Source: Actibacterium sp.
GTDB lineage: Bacteria > Pseudomonadota > Alphaproteobacteria > Rhodobacterales > Rhodobacteraceae
Length of the DNA: 64,000 nt
Reading direction: 5' to 3'
NCBI GenBank assembly: GCA_016278325.1
Contig: JADQCB010000002.1
Span: 310,001 to 374,000, forward strand
The notes beneath the pieces were generated by a model that was given only the letters and a program-made list of their open reading frames with translations, ran no database searches and had not been told where the DNA came from. Of this stretch, positions 15,395 through 22,760 are shown piece after piece. Each line of letters opens with the position of its first letter. Position 1 is the first letter of the stretch. Position numbers and translations under genes: made by a program.

Positions 15395-15422
15395 CAGGCG
15401 CGGGACCAAAGCCCCGCGCCTG
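15395..15422. terminator. 10-bp hairpin between binding-protein gene and downstream operon
   Basis: CAGGCGCGGG (15395-15404) pairs perfectly with CCCGCGCCTG (15413-15422). On the minus strand it follows the binding-protein stop by 12 bases and is trailed by TTTC. Such hairpins often trim transcription so that the binding protein is made in excess over the membrane subunits, or protect the upstream message. Confidence 0.65.
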
Positions 15423-15434
15423 CCGGGAGGAAGA

Positions 15435-16397
15435 TCAGAAGACCGGCTTGGTGAACTGGTCCATGTTTTCCTGGGTGATCTTCGGCGTGTCGAAATAGTT
15501 CAGGAAGGGAACGTCCTTGCCTTCGAGCACGTCGATCGCGGTCTGAAGCGCGGCCTCGGCGTCATCGACCGGAGATTGATAGATCGACCCCCAGTATTCG
15601 CCGCGCTCCATCGCCTCGTAACCGACGGCGAAATTGGTCGCGCCGACAAAGGTGATGTCCTCGGCCCGGCCGGCCGCCTTGGCGGCGTTCAGCGCGCCCA
15701 CGCCCATGTTGTCGTCGCCGGCATAGACGCCGTCGATATCGTCATACTTGACGAGGAACGCCTCCATCACCTTCTGCGATTTCTCGCGGCTCCAGTCGCC
15801 CGGCTGGCTTTCCAGCAGGGTCACGTCCGGGCACACTTCGGGCAGCCGGTCGGTAAAACCCTTGGAGCGTTCGATCGCGGTGGTATAGCCGGGCTGGCCG
15901 GTGATCTCGACGATCTGCGCCTCGCCGGCAATGCCCAGATCCTTGAACCGGTCGCACATGATCTCGGCCGCGCGGGCCCCCTGGGTGATGTTGTCGGGCC
16001 CAGAGAAGGACGACACGAAATCAAAGCCTTCCTCGGCGATGTTGGAGTTGGTGACGACAACCGGAATGCCGGCCTGGTGGGCTTCGCGCACCGCCGGTAT
16101 CACCGCCTTGCCGTTGGTCGGCCAGATGATGATGGCATCGACCTCTTGCTGGATAAGATCCTGCATCTGGGCGATCTGCCGGGCCACGTCGCCGCCCGCG
16201 TCCAGAACCACGGTCTCGACATTCTCGTTCTTCTCGGCCGCGGCGATGAACGCCTTTTCATAGGTGGTCTGGTAACTGTCCACCCCCACGTTGTTCTGCG
16301 TGATCCCGATCGTATACGGCCCCTGGGCGAAAGCGGCGCCGGCACCGAGCATGGCGGCGACTGCTGTCGTCGCGCTCAGGGTTTTGCGAATCTTCAT
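15435..16397 (-). CDS. CUT2-type sugar ABC transporter substrate-binding protein (RbsB-like)
   Basis: A 320-residue periplasmic protein of fold type I. A signal peptide (MKIRKTLSATTAVAAMLGAG, cleavage after AAFA) leads into YTIGITQNNVGVDSYQTTYE. The hallmark stretches are QDLIQQEVDAIIIWPTNG, GQPGYTTAIERSKGF and DGVYAGDDNMGVGAL, the last near the hinge and ligand pocket. GGGAGGA before the ATG at 16397 fixes the start. It is the first gene of the minus-strand arm; the promoter must lie in the 219-base gap shared with the divergent regulator gene. Confidence 0.95.
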   Translation of the reverse strand: MKIRKTLSATTAVAAMLGAGAAFAQGPYTIGITQNNVGVDSYQTTYEKAFIAAAEKNENVETVVLDAGGDVARQIAQMQDLIQQEVDAIIIWPTNGKAVIPAVREAHQAGIPVVVTNSNIAEEGFDFVSSFSGPDNITQGARAAEIMCDRFKDLGIAGEAQIVEITGQPGYTTAIERSKGFTDRLPEVCPDVTLLESQPGDWSREKSQKVMEAFLVKYDDIDGVYAGDDNMGVGALNAAKAAGRAEDITFVGATNFAVGYEAMERGEYWGSIYQSPVDDAEAALQTAIDVLEGKDVPFLNYFDTPKITQENMDQFTKPVF

Positions 16398-16547
16398 TGG
16401 GTTCCTCCCGGATTTTCCCTGTTTCCTTGTATCACTTTCCCACCCCTCCCGGCGGGAATCGTCGTCCGTCGAGACGAACAAGCAGGCACAGGTTGCGCGA
16501 AACCCGGTGCCGGCGACCCCCGAATTTCATCCGATCTGAATAATCTT

Positions 16548-16564
16548 ATATCCATTTTGGATAT
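16548..16564. promoter_or_regulatory. palindrome ATATCCA-TTT-TGGATAT, candidate operator in the divergent promoter
   Basis: Perfect 7-base arms around TTT in the 219-base gap between the sugar-binding-protein gene (start 16397) and the winged-helix/SBP regulator gene (start 16617). It is the only strong palindrome I see in that gap. It is the natural binding-site candidate for the neighbouring regulator. Confidence 0.5.
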
Positions 16565-16616
16565 TTTGACCGTAGGGTGCGGAGATCAGATTGAACATTT
16601 TGGCGGGGAAGTCGCG

Positions 16617-18449
16617 ATGAGCGAATCAGGGAATTCGTCCGGATTGAAAAAATCTCATCCGGACATGGGGAACACCGGATACGGGAGGAGCGGGCGTTTG
16701 AACACCATGAGCAGCACAGATGCGGCCATGCGCGTGGTATCGCCCGATGCGAAGACCGAGATTCTTCAGGTCGTCGGCTTTCTCGAATCCTTCGGCGAAG
16801 AGCTGGAAGGCGCCATCGACGCCTACACGCCGAACCCCTATCTGCGGATGTCGCTGCACCTGATCCGCAATCACCTGGAGGCGCGGATCGTCACGCCGAC
16901 CTCGCTGATCGGCGCCTCGGGTGTGCCCTATGCTACCGCAAACCGCCGGCTGAAGGAAATGATCGCGTCCGGCCTGATCGAACAGCGCCCGCGGACCGCG
17001 ACCGGGAAAAGCTTCTCGATTCATCCCAGCGACCGGCTGCTGAACATCTGGATGCAGTTGAGCGAACGGGTGCGCCGCATGGCGGAATCCAGCTTCGGCA
17101 CCGCGCAGCGCCGGGCCGAGACGCGCGATTACTATTTCGGCGGTTCCTACATGGCGGCAAACCCGATCGCCCCGCTGCAGGTGCTGCCCGAACCCTTGAA
17201 GATCCCGGGCGGGGTGCGGGTGCTGGTGCATGGCGACCCGACCTTCATGGTGATGGACACGCTCAAACGCCAGTTCGAACAGGCGATCGGCACCCAGATC
17301 CATCAGCGGGCCTTTTCCATCGACCGGCTGCATGAAGAGGCGCTGAAGAATGCCGCGCGCAAGACCAGCCGATACGACATCATCGCCGTGGACCTGCCCT
17401 GGATCGGGGAATTCGTCGAACGCGGCGTGCTGATGCCGCTGGACGAGGTGCTTGACATCGCCCGGCTGGATCCGGCGGATTTCCACACCGCCGGCTGGAA
17501 AGCGGCGCATTGGGGCGGGCGCCCCTATGGCGTGCCGGCCCAGACCACGCCCGAGCTGCTGTTCTACCGCCGCGACCTGTTCGCCGCTGCCGGGTTGGCG
17601 CCGCCGACCACCACCGACAGCCTGCTGGAGGCAGCCGCGGCCCTGCACGCACCACGGCATGGCCGCTTCGGCATCGCCTGGAATGCCGCCCGGGGCACCG
17701 CGCTTGGTCACAGCTTCCTGATGACATTGTCGGATTTCGGCCAGCCGATCCTGGACCTGCACCCCAATGCCGGCGGGTTCGACACCGACAGGCTGGCCGA
17801 GGAACGCCACCGCCCGACGATCGACACCGAAAGCGGGCTGCGCGCGGCCGAATACCTGATGCAGCTTTTGCGATACTCGCCGCCCGACATCCTGTCGATG
17901 TCCTGGTACGAGCGGGTCCGGCCCTATGCGGCGGGAACCGTGGCCATGGCCTATGGCTACACGCTGCTGGCGCCGTATTTCGAGCTCGACCCCGCATCGC
18001 CGGCGGCGCGCCAGACCGGCTATCTGCCGCACCCGGCCGGCCCGGGCGCGGCCCCGCTGGCGCCGGTCGGCGGCTATGTTCTGGGCATTCCGGCCAATCT
18101 CGCCCCCGAACGGGTGAAGGCCGCGGCCGAGGCGCTGATCGTCTTCACCTCGCCCGAGGCGCAGAAACTCTATGTCCAGAACGGCAGCCGGACCAATCCG
18201 CGCTATTCGGTGGGCGCCGATCCCGAGGTGCGCCGCGCCTCGCCGATCTTCGAGGCGGTCGATGCCATGTCCTGGCGCGACGAGCTGCAATTCTGGCCGC
18301 GCCCGCCGATCCCCGAGATCAGCGACATCATCCGCATATGCGGCGAGGAACTTCACGACATGCTGCGGGGCCTGACCTCGCCGCGGGATGCATTGCGCCG
18401 CGCCCAGGAGCGGGCCGACAGGGCGATGCAGCCGCCCGGATTTTCGTAA
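16617..18449 (+). CDS. winged-helix DNA-binding domain fused to a leaderless solute-binding-protein domain (putative sugar-responsive regulator)
   Basis: A 610-residue protein without signal peptide or membrane helix. Residues about 78-140 form a MarR-like winged helix (TPTSLIGASGVPYATANRR, then LKEMIASGLIEQRP, wing TATGKSFSIHP). From about 195 to 545 the sequence reads as a MalE-class extracellular solute-binding protein (GGVRVLVHGDPTFMVMD, YDIIAVDLPWIGEFVERGVL, GRPYGVPAQTTPELLFYRRD, VGGYVLGIPANLAPERV). A binding-protein domain kept in the cytoplasm behind a DNA-binding domain implies a one-component sensor. It is divergent from the sugar importer and leads the dehydrogenase operon (next gene 15 bases on). 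GCGGGGAAG precedes the ATG at 16617; in-frame starts at 16698 (TTG) and 16707 are alternatives. Confidence 0.85.
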   Translation: MSESGNSSGLKKSHPDMGNTGYGRSGRLNTMSSTDAAMRVVSPDAKTEILQVVGFLESFGEELEGAIDAYTPNPYLRMSLHLIRNHLEARIVTPTSLIGASGVPYATANRRLKEMIASGLIEQRPRTATGKSFSIHPSDRLLNIWMQLSERVRRMAESSFGTAQRRAETRDYYFGGSYMAANPIAPLQVLPEPLKIPGGVRVLVHGDPTFMVMDTLKRQFEQAIGTQIHQRAFSIDRLHEEALKNAARKTSRYDIIAVDLPWIGEFVERGVLMPLDEVLDIARLDPADFHTAGWKAAHWGGRPYGVPAQTTPELLFYRRDLFAAAGLAPPTTTDSLLEAAAALHAPRHGRFGIAWNAARGTALGHSFLMTLSDFGQPILDLHPNAGGFDTDRLAEERHRPTIDTESGLRAAEYLMQLLRYSPPDILSMSWYERVRPYAAGTVAMAYGYTLLAPYFELDPASPAARQTGYLPHPAGPGAAPLAPVGGYVLGIPANLAPERVKAAAEALIVFTSPEAQKLYVQNGSRTNPRYSVGADPEVRRASPIFEAVDAMSWRDELQFWPRPPIPEISDIIRICGEELHDMLRGLTSPRDALRRAQERADRAMQPPGFS

Positions 18450-18464
18450 CCAGAGGAGGACCCC

Positions 18465-19268
18465 ATGGACCCCAATCGCCTGAAGGGCAAGAACATCCTG
18501 ATTACCGGCGCAGCCCAGGGCATGGGCGCGACCAATGCCGAACATTTCGCCGAACAGGGCGCCAATGTCTGCCTTGGCGATCTCGATGCCGACACCGCGC
18601 AAAGCGTCGCCGACCGGATCAACGAACGCGGCAACGGCAAGGCCATCGCGGTCCGGATGGACGTGTCCAAACGTGCCGACAACGCTGCCGCGGTCGCGGC
18701 AACGGTGGATGCCTTCGGGTCGATCAATGTCGGGCTGTTCAACGCCGGTCTGAACAAGCCGAAATTCTTCATGGATATCGACGAGGACAACTGGGACCTG
18801 ATCATGAACGTGAACACCAAGGGCATGTGGCTCGGCATGCAGGAGGTGGCACGGCAGATGATCAAGCAGGGCCCGCAAGAGCATGTCTACAAGCTGATCA
18901 ATGTCGGATCCGTCGCGTCGCGCAAGCCGCTTTACGACGTGACGGTCTATTGCACGTCGAAATACGGCTGTCTTGCGCTGACCCATTGCGGTGCGGTCAC
19001 GCTGGCCGAGCACAACATCACCGTCAACGGCTATGCCCCGGGCGTCGTGAAAACCCCGCTGTGGGAGCAGCTGGACAAGGATCTCGTGGAGATCGGCTTC
19101 AAGGAAAAGGAAGGCCAGGCATTCGACGACATCGCCGAGATGCTCGCCTTGAAGAAGGTGTCCTATCCCGACGACGTCAAGGGCACCGCCGCTTTCCTGG
19201 TCAGCCACGACAGCGACTACATGACCGGGCAGATGATCCATATCGACGGCGGCTGGGTGATCCAGTGA
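18465..19268 (+). CDS. SDR family oxidoreductase, second of the sugar cluster
   Basis: A 267-residue classical SDR. Motifs are TGAAQGMGATNAE (cofactor), GDLDAD (acidic, NAD-type), NAGLNKPKF, NVGSVASRK (Ser) and YCTSKYGCL (Tyr-x3-Lys). The C-terminus GGWVIQ is typical. AGAGGAGG lies five bases before the ATG. It follows the regulator by 15 bases and precedes the M24 gene by 69. Together with the SDR at 14558 it makes a paralogous pair, one in each arm of the divergent locus, suggesting two successive oxidations or two epimeric substrates. Confidence 0.92.
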   Translation: MDPNRLKGKNILITGAAQGMGATNAEHFAEQGANVCLGDLDADTAQSVADRINERGNGKAIAVRMDVSKRADNAAAVAATVDAFGSINVGLFNAGLNKPKFFMDIDEDNWDLIMNVNTKGMWLGMQEVARQMIKQGPQEHVYKLINVGSVASRKPLYDVTVYCTSKYGCLALTHCGAVTLAEHNITVNGYAPGVVKTPLWEQLDKDLVEIGFKEKEGQAFDDIAEMLALKKVSYPDDVKGTAAFLVSHDSDYMTGQMIHIDGGWVIQ

Positions 19269-19337
19269 GCCGTCGGGGCGCCCGCCCCCCTCGTTCGCAA
19301 TGACAAAACGCGCCCGCGCGGCGCACGGAGACCTTTG

Positions 19338-20639
19338 ATGACCACGAACGCCCTCAACCCCCGCATCCTGCAACCGGGCGACATCGACCCGAACTGGCGC
19401 TGGGACAAGCATATCCCGGCCTGGGGTCACACCTCGGTCGATTTCGAGCGCCGCGTCGATCACGACAGGCTGCGCCGCTATCGCCTGAGCCGCACCCGCG
19501 ACGCGCTGAAGACATCGAACTGCGGCTCGTTGCTGACCTTCGACGTGAACAACATCCGCTATATCTCGGGCACCAAGATCGGTGAATGGGAGCGCGACAA
19601 GATGTGCCGCTTCGCGCTTCTGTGCGGCGACGACGAACCCTATGTCTGGGATTTCGGCTCGGCCGCAGTGCATCACCGCGAATACTGCGACTGGCTGGAT
19701 CCCGAACGGATGCGCGCCGGCGTGGTCGGCATGCGCGGCACGATCCCGCCCAGCTTCGGCCTGATGAAGAAATATGCCGAGGAAATCGCCGGCCTGATCC
19801 GCAAGGCGGGCCTGGCCGACATGCCGGTCGGTGTCGATTATGCCGAGACGGCGATGTTCTTCGCCCTGCAAGAGGCGGGCCTGAACGTCGTGGACGGCCA
19901 GCAGATCATGCTGTCGGCGCGCGAGATCAAGAATATCGACGAGATCCAGCTGCTCAACCAGGCGGCCAGCATGGTGGACGGCGTCTATGACATGATCTGG
20001 CACGAACTGCGCCCCGGCATCCGCGAGAACGACATCGTCGCCATGTCGAACAAGTTGCTCTACGAGATGGGCTCGGACGATGTAGAGGCGATCAACGCCA
20101 TCGCCGGCGAGCGGTGCAACCCGCATCCGCACAATTTCACCGACCGGCTGTTCCGCCCCGGCGACCAGGCGTTTTTCGATATCCTGCAAAGCTATCAGGG
20201 CTATCGCACCTGCTATTACCGGACCTTCAACATCGGCCGCGCGACCCCGTCGCAGAACGACGCCTATATCCGCTGCCGCGAATGGCTGGACAACGCGATC
20301 GCGTTGATCAAGCCGGGCGTGACCACAGATGTCGTCGCCAAGGCCTTCCCGAAATGCGAGGATTTCGGCTTTCCCGACGAGTTGTCGGCCTTCGGCCTGC
20401 AATTCGGCCACGGTCTGGGCCTGGCGCTGCACGAGCGTCCGATCATCAGCCGCGCCGTCAGCCTGGACAACCCGATGACGATCGAGACCGGGATGGTCTT
20501 CGCGCTGGAAACATACTGCCCGGCCTCGGACGGCTATTCCGCCGCACGGATCGAGGAAGAGGTCGTGGTGACCGACAAGGGCTGCACCGTCATCAGCCTG
20601 TTCCCGGCCGAGGAACTGCCGATCGCCAACCGGTACTGA
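19338..20639 (+). CDS. M24 (pita-bread fold) family protein with altered metal site
   Basis: A 433-residue protein of the aminopeptidase P/creatinase/DddP superfamily. An N-terminal creatinase-like domain (FDVNNIRYISGTKIGEWERD) is followed by the pita-bread domain. Expected metal ligands are D281, a second Asp eleven residues later, H358 (FGHGLGL), E391 (FALETY) and E407 (RIEEEVVV). The second Asp is replaced by Cys292 (GYRTCYYRTF). Non-peptidase relatives such as creatinase (metal-free) and the DMSP lyase DddP show that this fold is reused for small-molecule lysis. The ATG at 19338 is preferred to a TTG three bases earlier. The role in this sugar/2-oxoacid operon is unknown. Confidence 0.8.
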   Translation: MTTNALNPRILQPGDIDPNWRWDKHIPAWGHTSVDFERRVDHDRLRRYRLSRTRDALKTSNCGSLLTFDVNNIRYISGTKIGEWERDKMCRFALLCGDDEPYVWDFGSAAVHHREYCDWLDPERMRAGVVGMRGTIPPSFGLMKKYAEEIAGLIRKAGLADMPVGVDYAETAMFFALQEAGLNVVDGQQIMLSAREIKNIDEIQLLNQAASMVDGVYDMIWHELRPGIRENDIVAMSNKLLYEMGSDDVEAINAIAGERCNPHPHNFTDRLFRPGDQAFFDILQSYQGYRTCYYRTFNIGRATPSQNDAYIRCREWLDNAIALIKPGVTTDVVAKAFPKCEDFGFPDELSAFGLQFGHGLGLALHERPIISRAVSLDNPMTIETGMVFALETYCPASDGYSAARIEEEVVVTDKGCTVISLFPAEELPIANRY

Positions 20640-20655
20640 GGCCAGCTATGGGGGG

Positions 20656-20680
20656 TCCGGTTTCCCCAGGGGAAACCGGA
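20656..20680. terminator. 12-bp perfect hairpin followed by a conserved-looking intergenic element
   Basis: TCCGGTTTCCCC and GGGGAAACCGGA pair around a single A (20668). It lies 17 bases after the M24 stop. It is trailed by TACCTCCGGCGGGAGTATTT and an AAGAAGAAGG run (to about 20716) rather than a T-run, which recalls a repeated intergenic element of Rhodobacterales genomes (from memory). It may stabilise the upstream message or reduce read-through into the E1 genes. Confidence 0.6.
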
Positions 20681-20766
20681 TACCTCCGGCGGGAGTATTT
20701 GGGCCAAGAAGAAGGACCGGGCGCGACGCGCGGCCCGGAGCCGGGACAACAAAGGGGCGCAAGCCG

Positions 20767-21753
20767 ATGGAGAGGAAGACCAATTCAGAAGATTACCTGC
20801 GCATGTACACCCAGATGGTGCGCATCCGCGCCTTCGAGGATCAGGCGAACCAGCTTTACCTGTCGGCCAAGATGCCGGGGCTGACGCATATGTATTCCGG
20901 CGAAGAGGCCGTCGCCGTGGGGATCTGCACCGCGCTGACCGACGCGGACCGGATCACCTCGACCCATCGGGGGCATGGCCATTGCGTGGCCAAGGGCGCC
21001 GATTTCAGGCAGATGTTTTGCGAGCTGCTGGGCAAGGAAGAAGGGTATTGCCGGGGCAAGGGCGGCTCGATGCATATCGCCGATCAGAGCCACGGCAACC
21101 TGGGTGCGAACGCGATTGTCGGCGGCTCGATGGGGATCGCCACCGGATCGGCGCTGCGCGCGAAATTGCAGGACAGCGACGACGTGACCGTCTGCTTCTT
21201 CGGCGACGGGGCCACCGCGCAGGGGCTTTGGTACGAGGTCATGAACATGGCCGCGCTGTGGCACCTGCCGGTGATCTATGCCTGCGAGAACAACGGGTAT
21301 TCCGAATATACCGCGACAGAAGAGATCGCCGCCGGCTCTATCGTCGGGCGGGCCGAGGCGTTCGGGATCGAGTCCTTCCAGGTGGACGGCCAGGACGTGC
21401 TGGCCGTCAACGAGCTGGCCGAAAGACTGGTCGCGCGTTGCCGCAAGGGCGAAGGGCCGTTCTTCATCGAGCTCAAGACCTATCGCTATCACGGCCATCA
21501 TGTCGGCGACATCAACCGCGATTATTACCGCAGCAAGGAGGAAGAGACGATCTGGAAGGAAAAGCGCGACCCGATCGTCAATTTCGGCCAATGGCTGGCA
21601 AAGCAGGGGGTGGCGAGTGACACGGAGCTGGAAAAGATCCGCGCCGAGGTGAAGGCCGAGGCCGAGGCCGCCGTGGAATATGCGCTGGCCGCCAGTTACC
21701 CCGACGTGAGCGAGGTGTCGATGCATGTCTACGCCCCCAACGACGCGGCATGA
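20767..21753 (+). CDS. thiamine-diphosphate-dependent 2-oxoacid (acetoin-type) dehydrogenase E1 alpha
   Basis: A 328-residue subunit of a 2-oxoacid dehydrogenase complex, which decarboxylates its substrate on thiamine diphosphate. The cofactor motif runs from GDG (146-148) in VCFFGDGATAQG to NN (175-176) in YACENNGYS. THRGHGHCVAKG and GKGGSMHIAD are conserved E1 alpha signatures. Its length is that of the acetoin/pyruvate dehydrogenase class. The E1 beta gene begins 11 bases downstream. The substrate is undetermined; location at the end of a sugar cluster suggests a short 2-oxoacid product. Confidence 0.93.
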   Translation: MERKTNSEDYLRMYTQMVRIRAFEDQANQLYLSAKMPGLTHMYSGEEAVAVGICTALTDADRITSTHRGHGHCVAKGADFRQMFCELLGKEEGYCRGKGGSMHIADQSHGNLGANAIVGGSMGIATGSALRAKLQDSDDVTVCFFGDGATAQGLWYEVMNMAALWHLPVIYACENNGYSEYTATEEIAAGSIVGRAEAFGIESFQVDGQDVLAVNELAERLVARCRKGEGPFFIELKTYRYHGHHVGDINRDYYRSKEEETIWKEKRDPIVNFGQWLAKQGVASDTELEKIRAEVKAEAEAAVEYALAASYPDVSEVSMHVYAPNDAA

Positions 21754-21764
21754 GGAAAAACGAG

Positions 21765-22760
21765 ATGAGAGAGATCACCCTTTCCAAGGCCGTCAATGAG
21801 GCCATCGCCGAGGAAATGCGCCGCGACGGGGCGGTATTCCTGATCGGCGAGGATGTGGCCGAAGCGGGAACGCCGTTCAAGGTGCTGTCGGGCCTGGTCG
21901 AGGAATTCGGCACCGACCGCGTCATCGACACGCCGATTTCCGAGCCCGGCTTCATGGGCCTGGCGGTCGGCGCGGCGCTGACCGGATCGCGCCCGATCGT
22001 CGATCTGATGTTCGGGGATTTCCTGTTCCTGATCATGGATCAGCTGTGCAACCAGGCGGCCAAGGCCTGTTACATGTCCGGCGGCAAGCTGAGCGTGCCG
22101 CTGGTGGTGCGCACCAACCTGGGCGCCACCCGCCGTTCGGCCGCGCAGCACAGCCAGTCGCTTCAGGCGCTGGTGGCGCATATCCCGGGGCTGAAGGTGG
22201 CCCTGCCTTCTTCGGCCTACGAGGCCAAGGGGCTGATGAAGACCGCGATCCGGGACAACAACCCGGTGGTCATCTTCGAAGACAAGCTGATGTACAATGA
22301 CAAGGCCCCGGTGCCGGAAGAGGAATATCTCATCCCGTTCGGCCAGGCCAACATCCTGCGCGAAGGGTCCGACATCACGCTGGTGGCGACCTCGTCGATG
22401 GTGCAGGTCTGCCAGAAGGCCGCCGAGATACTGGCCGCCGAGGGCATCAGCGCCGAGGTGATCGACCCGCGCACCATCGTGCCGCTGGACGAGGAAACGA
22501 TCCTGAAATCGGTGCGCAAGACATCGCGCGCCATCGTGGTGGACGAAGGCCATCAAAGCTATGGCGTCACCGCTGAGATCGCCAGCCGGATCAGCGAGAA
22601 GGCATTCTATCACCTCGACGGCCCGGTGATCCGCATGGGCGCGATGGACGTGCCTGTGCCGTTCTCGCCGGCGCTGGAAGACATAACCGTTCCCGCGCCC
22701 GAGGGCGTGGCGGAAAACGCCCGTCGCCTGATACGCGGGGAGATGTTCCATGCCGCATGA
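21765..22760 (+). CDS. thiamine-diphosphate-dependent 2-oxoacid dehydrogenase E1 beta
   Basis: A 331-residue transketolase-fold partner of E1 alpha. Signatures are FLIGEDVAEAGTPFKVLSGL, DTPISEPGFMGLAVGAAL (Glu that activates thiamine diphosphate), RTNLGATRRSAAQHSQS and VIDPRTIVPLDEETI. The ATG at 21765 has GAGG nine bases upstream; an earlier in-frame ATG at 21750 overlaps the E1 alpha stop. Its 3' end overlaps the start of the lipoyl protein gene by 11 bases, so E1 beta and the lipoyl protein are translationally coupled. Confidence 0.93.
   Translation: MREITLSKAVNEAIAEEMRRDGAVFLIGEDVAEAGTPFKVLSGLVEEFGTDRVIDTPISEPGFMGLAVGAALTGSRPIVDLMFGDFLFLIMDQLCNQAAKACYMSGGKLSVPLVVRTNLGATRRSAAQHSQSLQALVAHIPGLKVALPSSAYEAKGLMKTAIRDNNPVVIFEDKLMYNDKAPVPEEEYLIPFGQANILREGSDITLVATSSMVQVCQKAAEILAAEGISAEVIDPRTIVPLDEETILKSVRKTSRAIVVDEGHQSYGVTAEIASRISEKAFYHLDGPVIRMGAMDVPVPFSPALEDITVPAPEGVAENARRLIRGEMFHAA

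Noticed and set aside
16626-20432. A 1268-codon open frame on the minus strand
   Set aside because: It lies fully antisense to the regulator, SDR and M24 genes; composition is that of a GC-rich shadow frame and it has no protein-like motifs.
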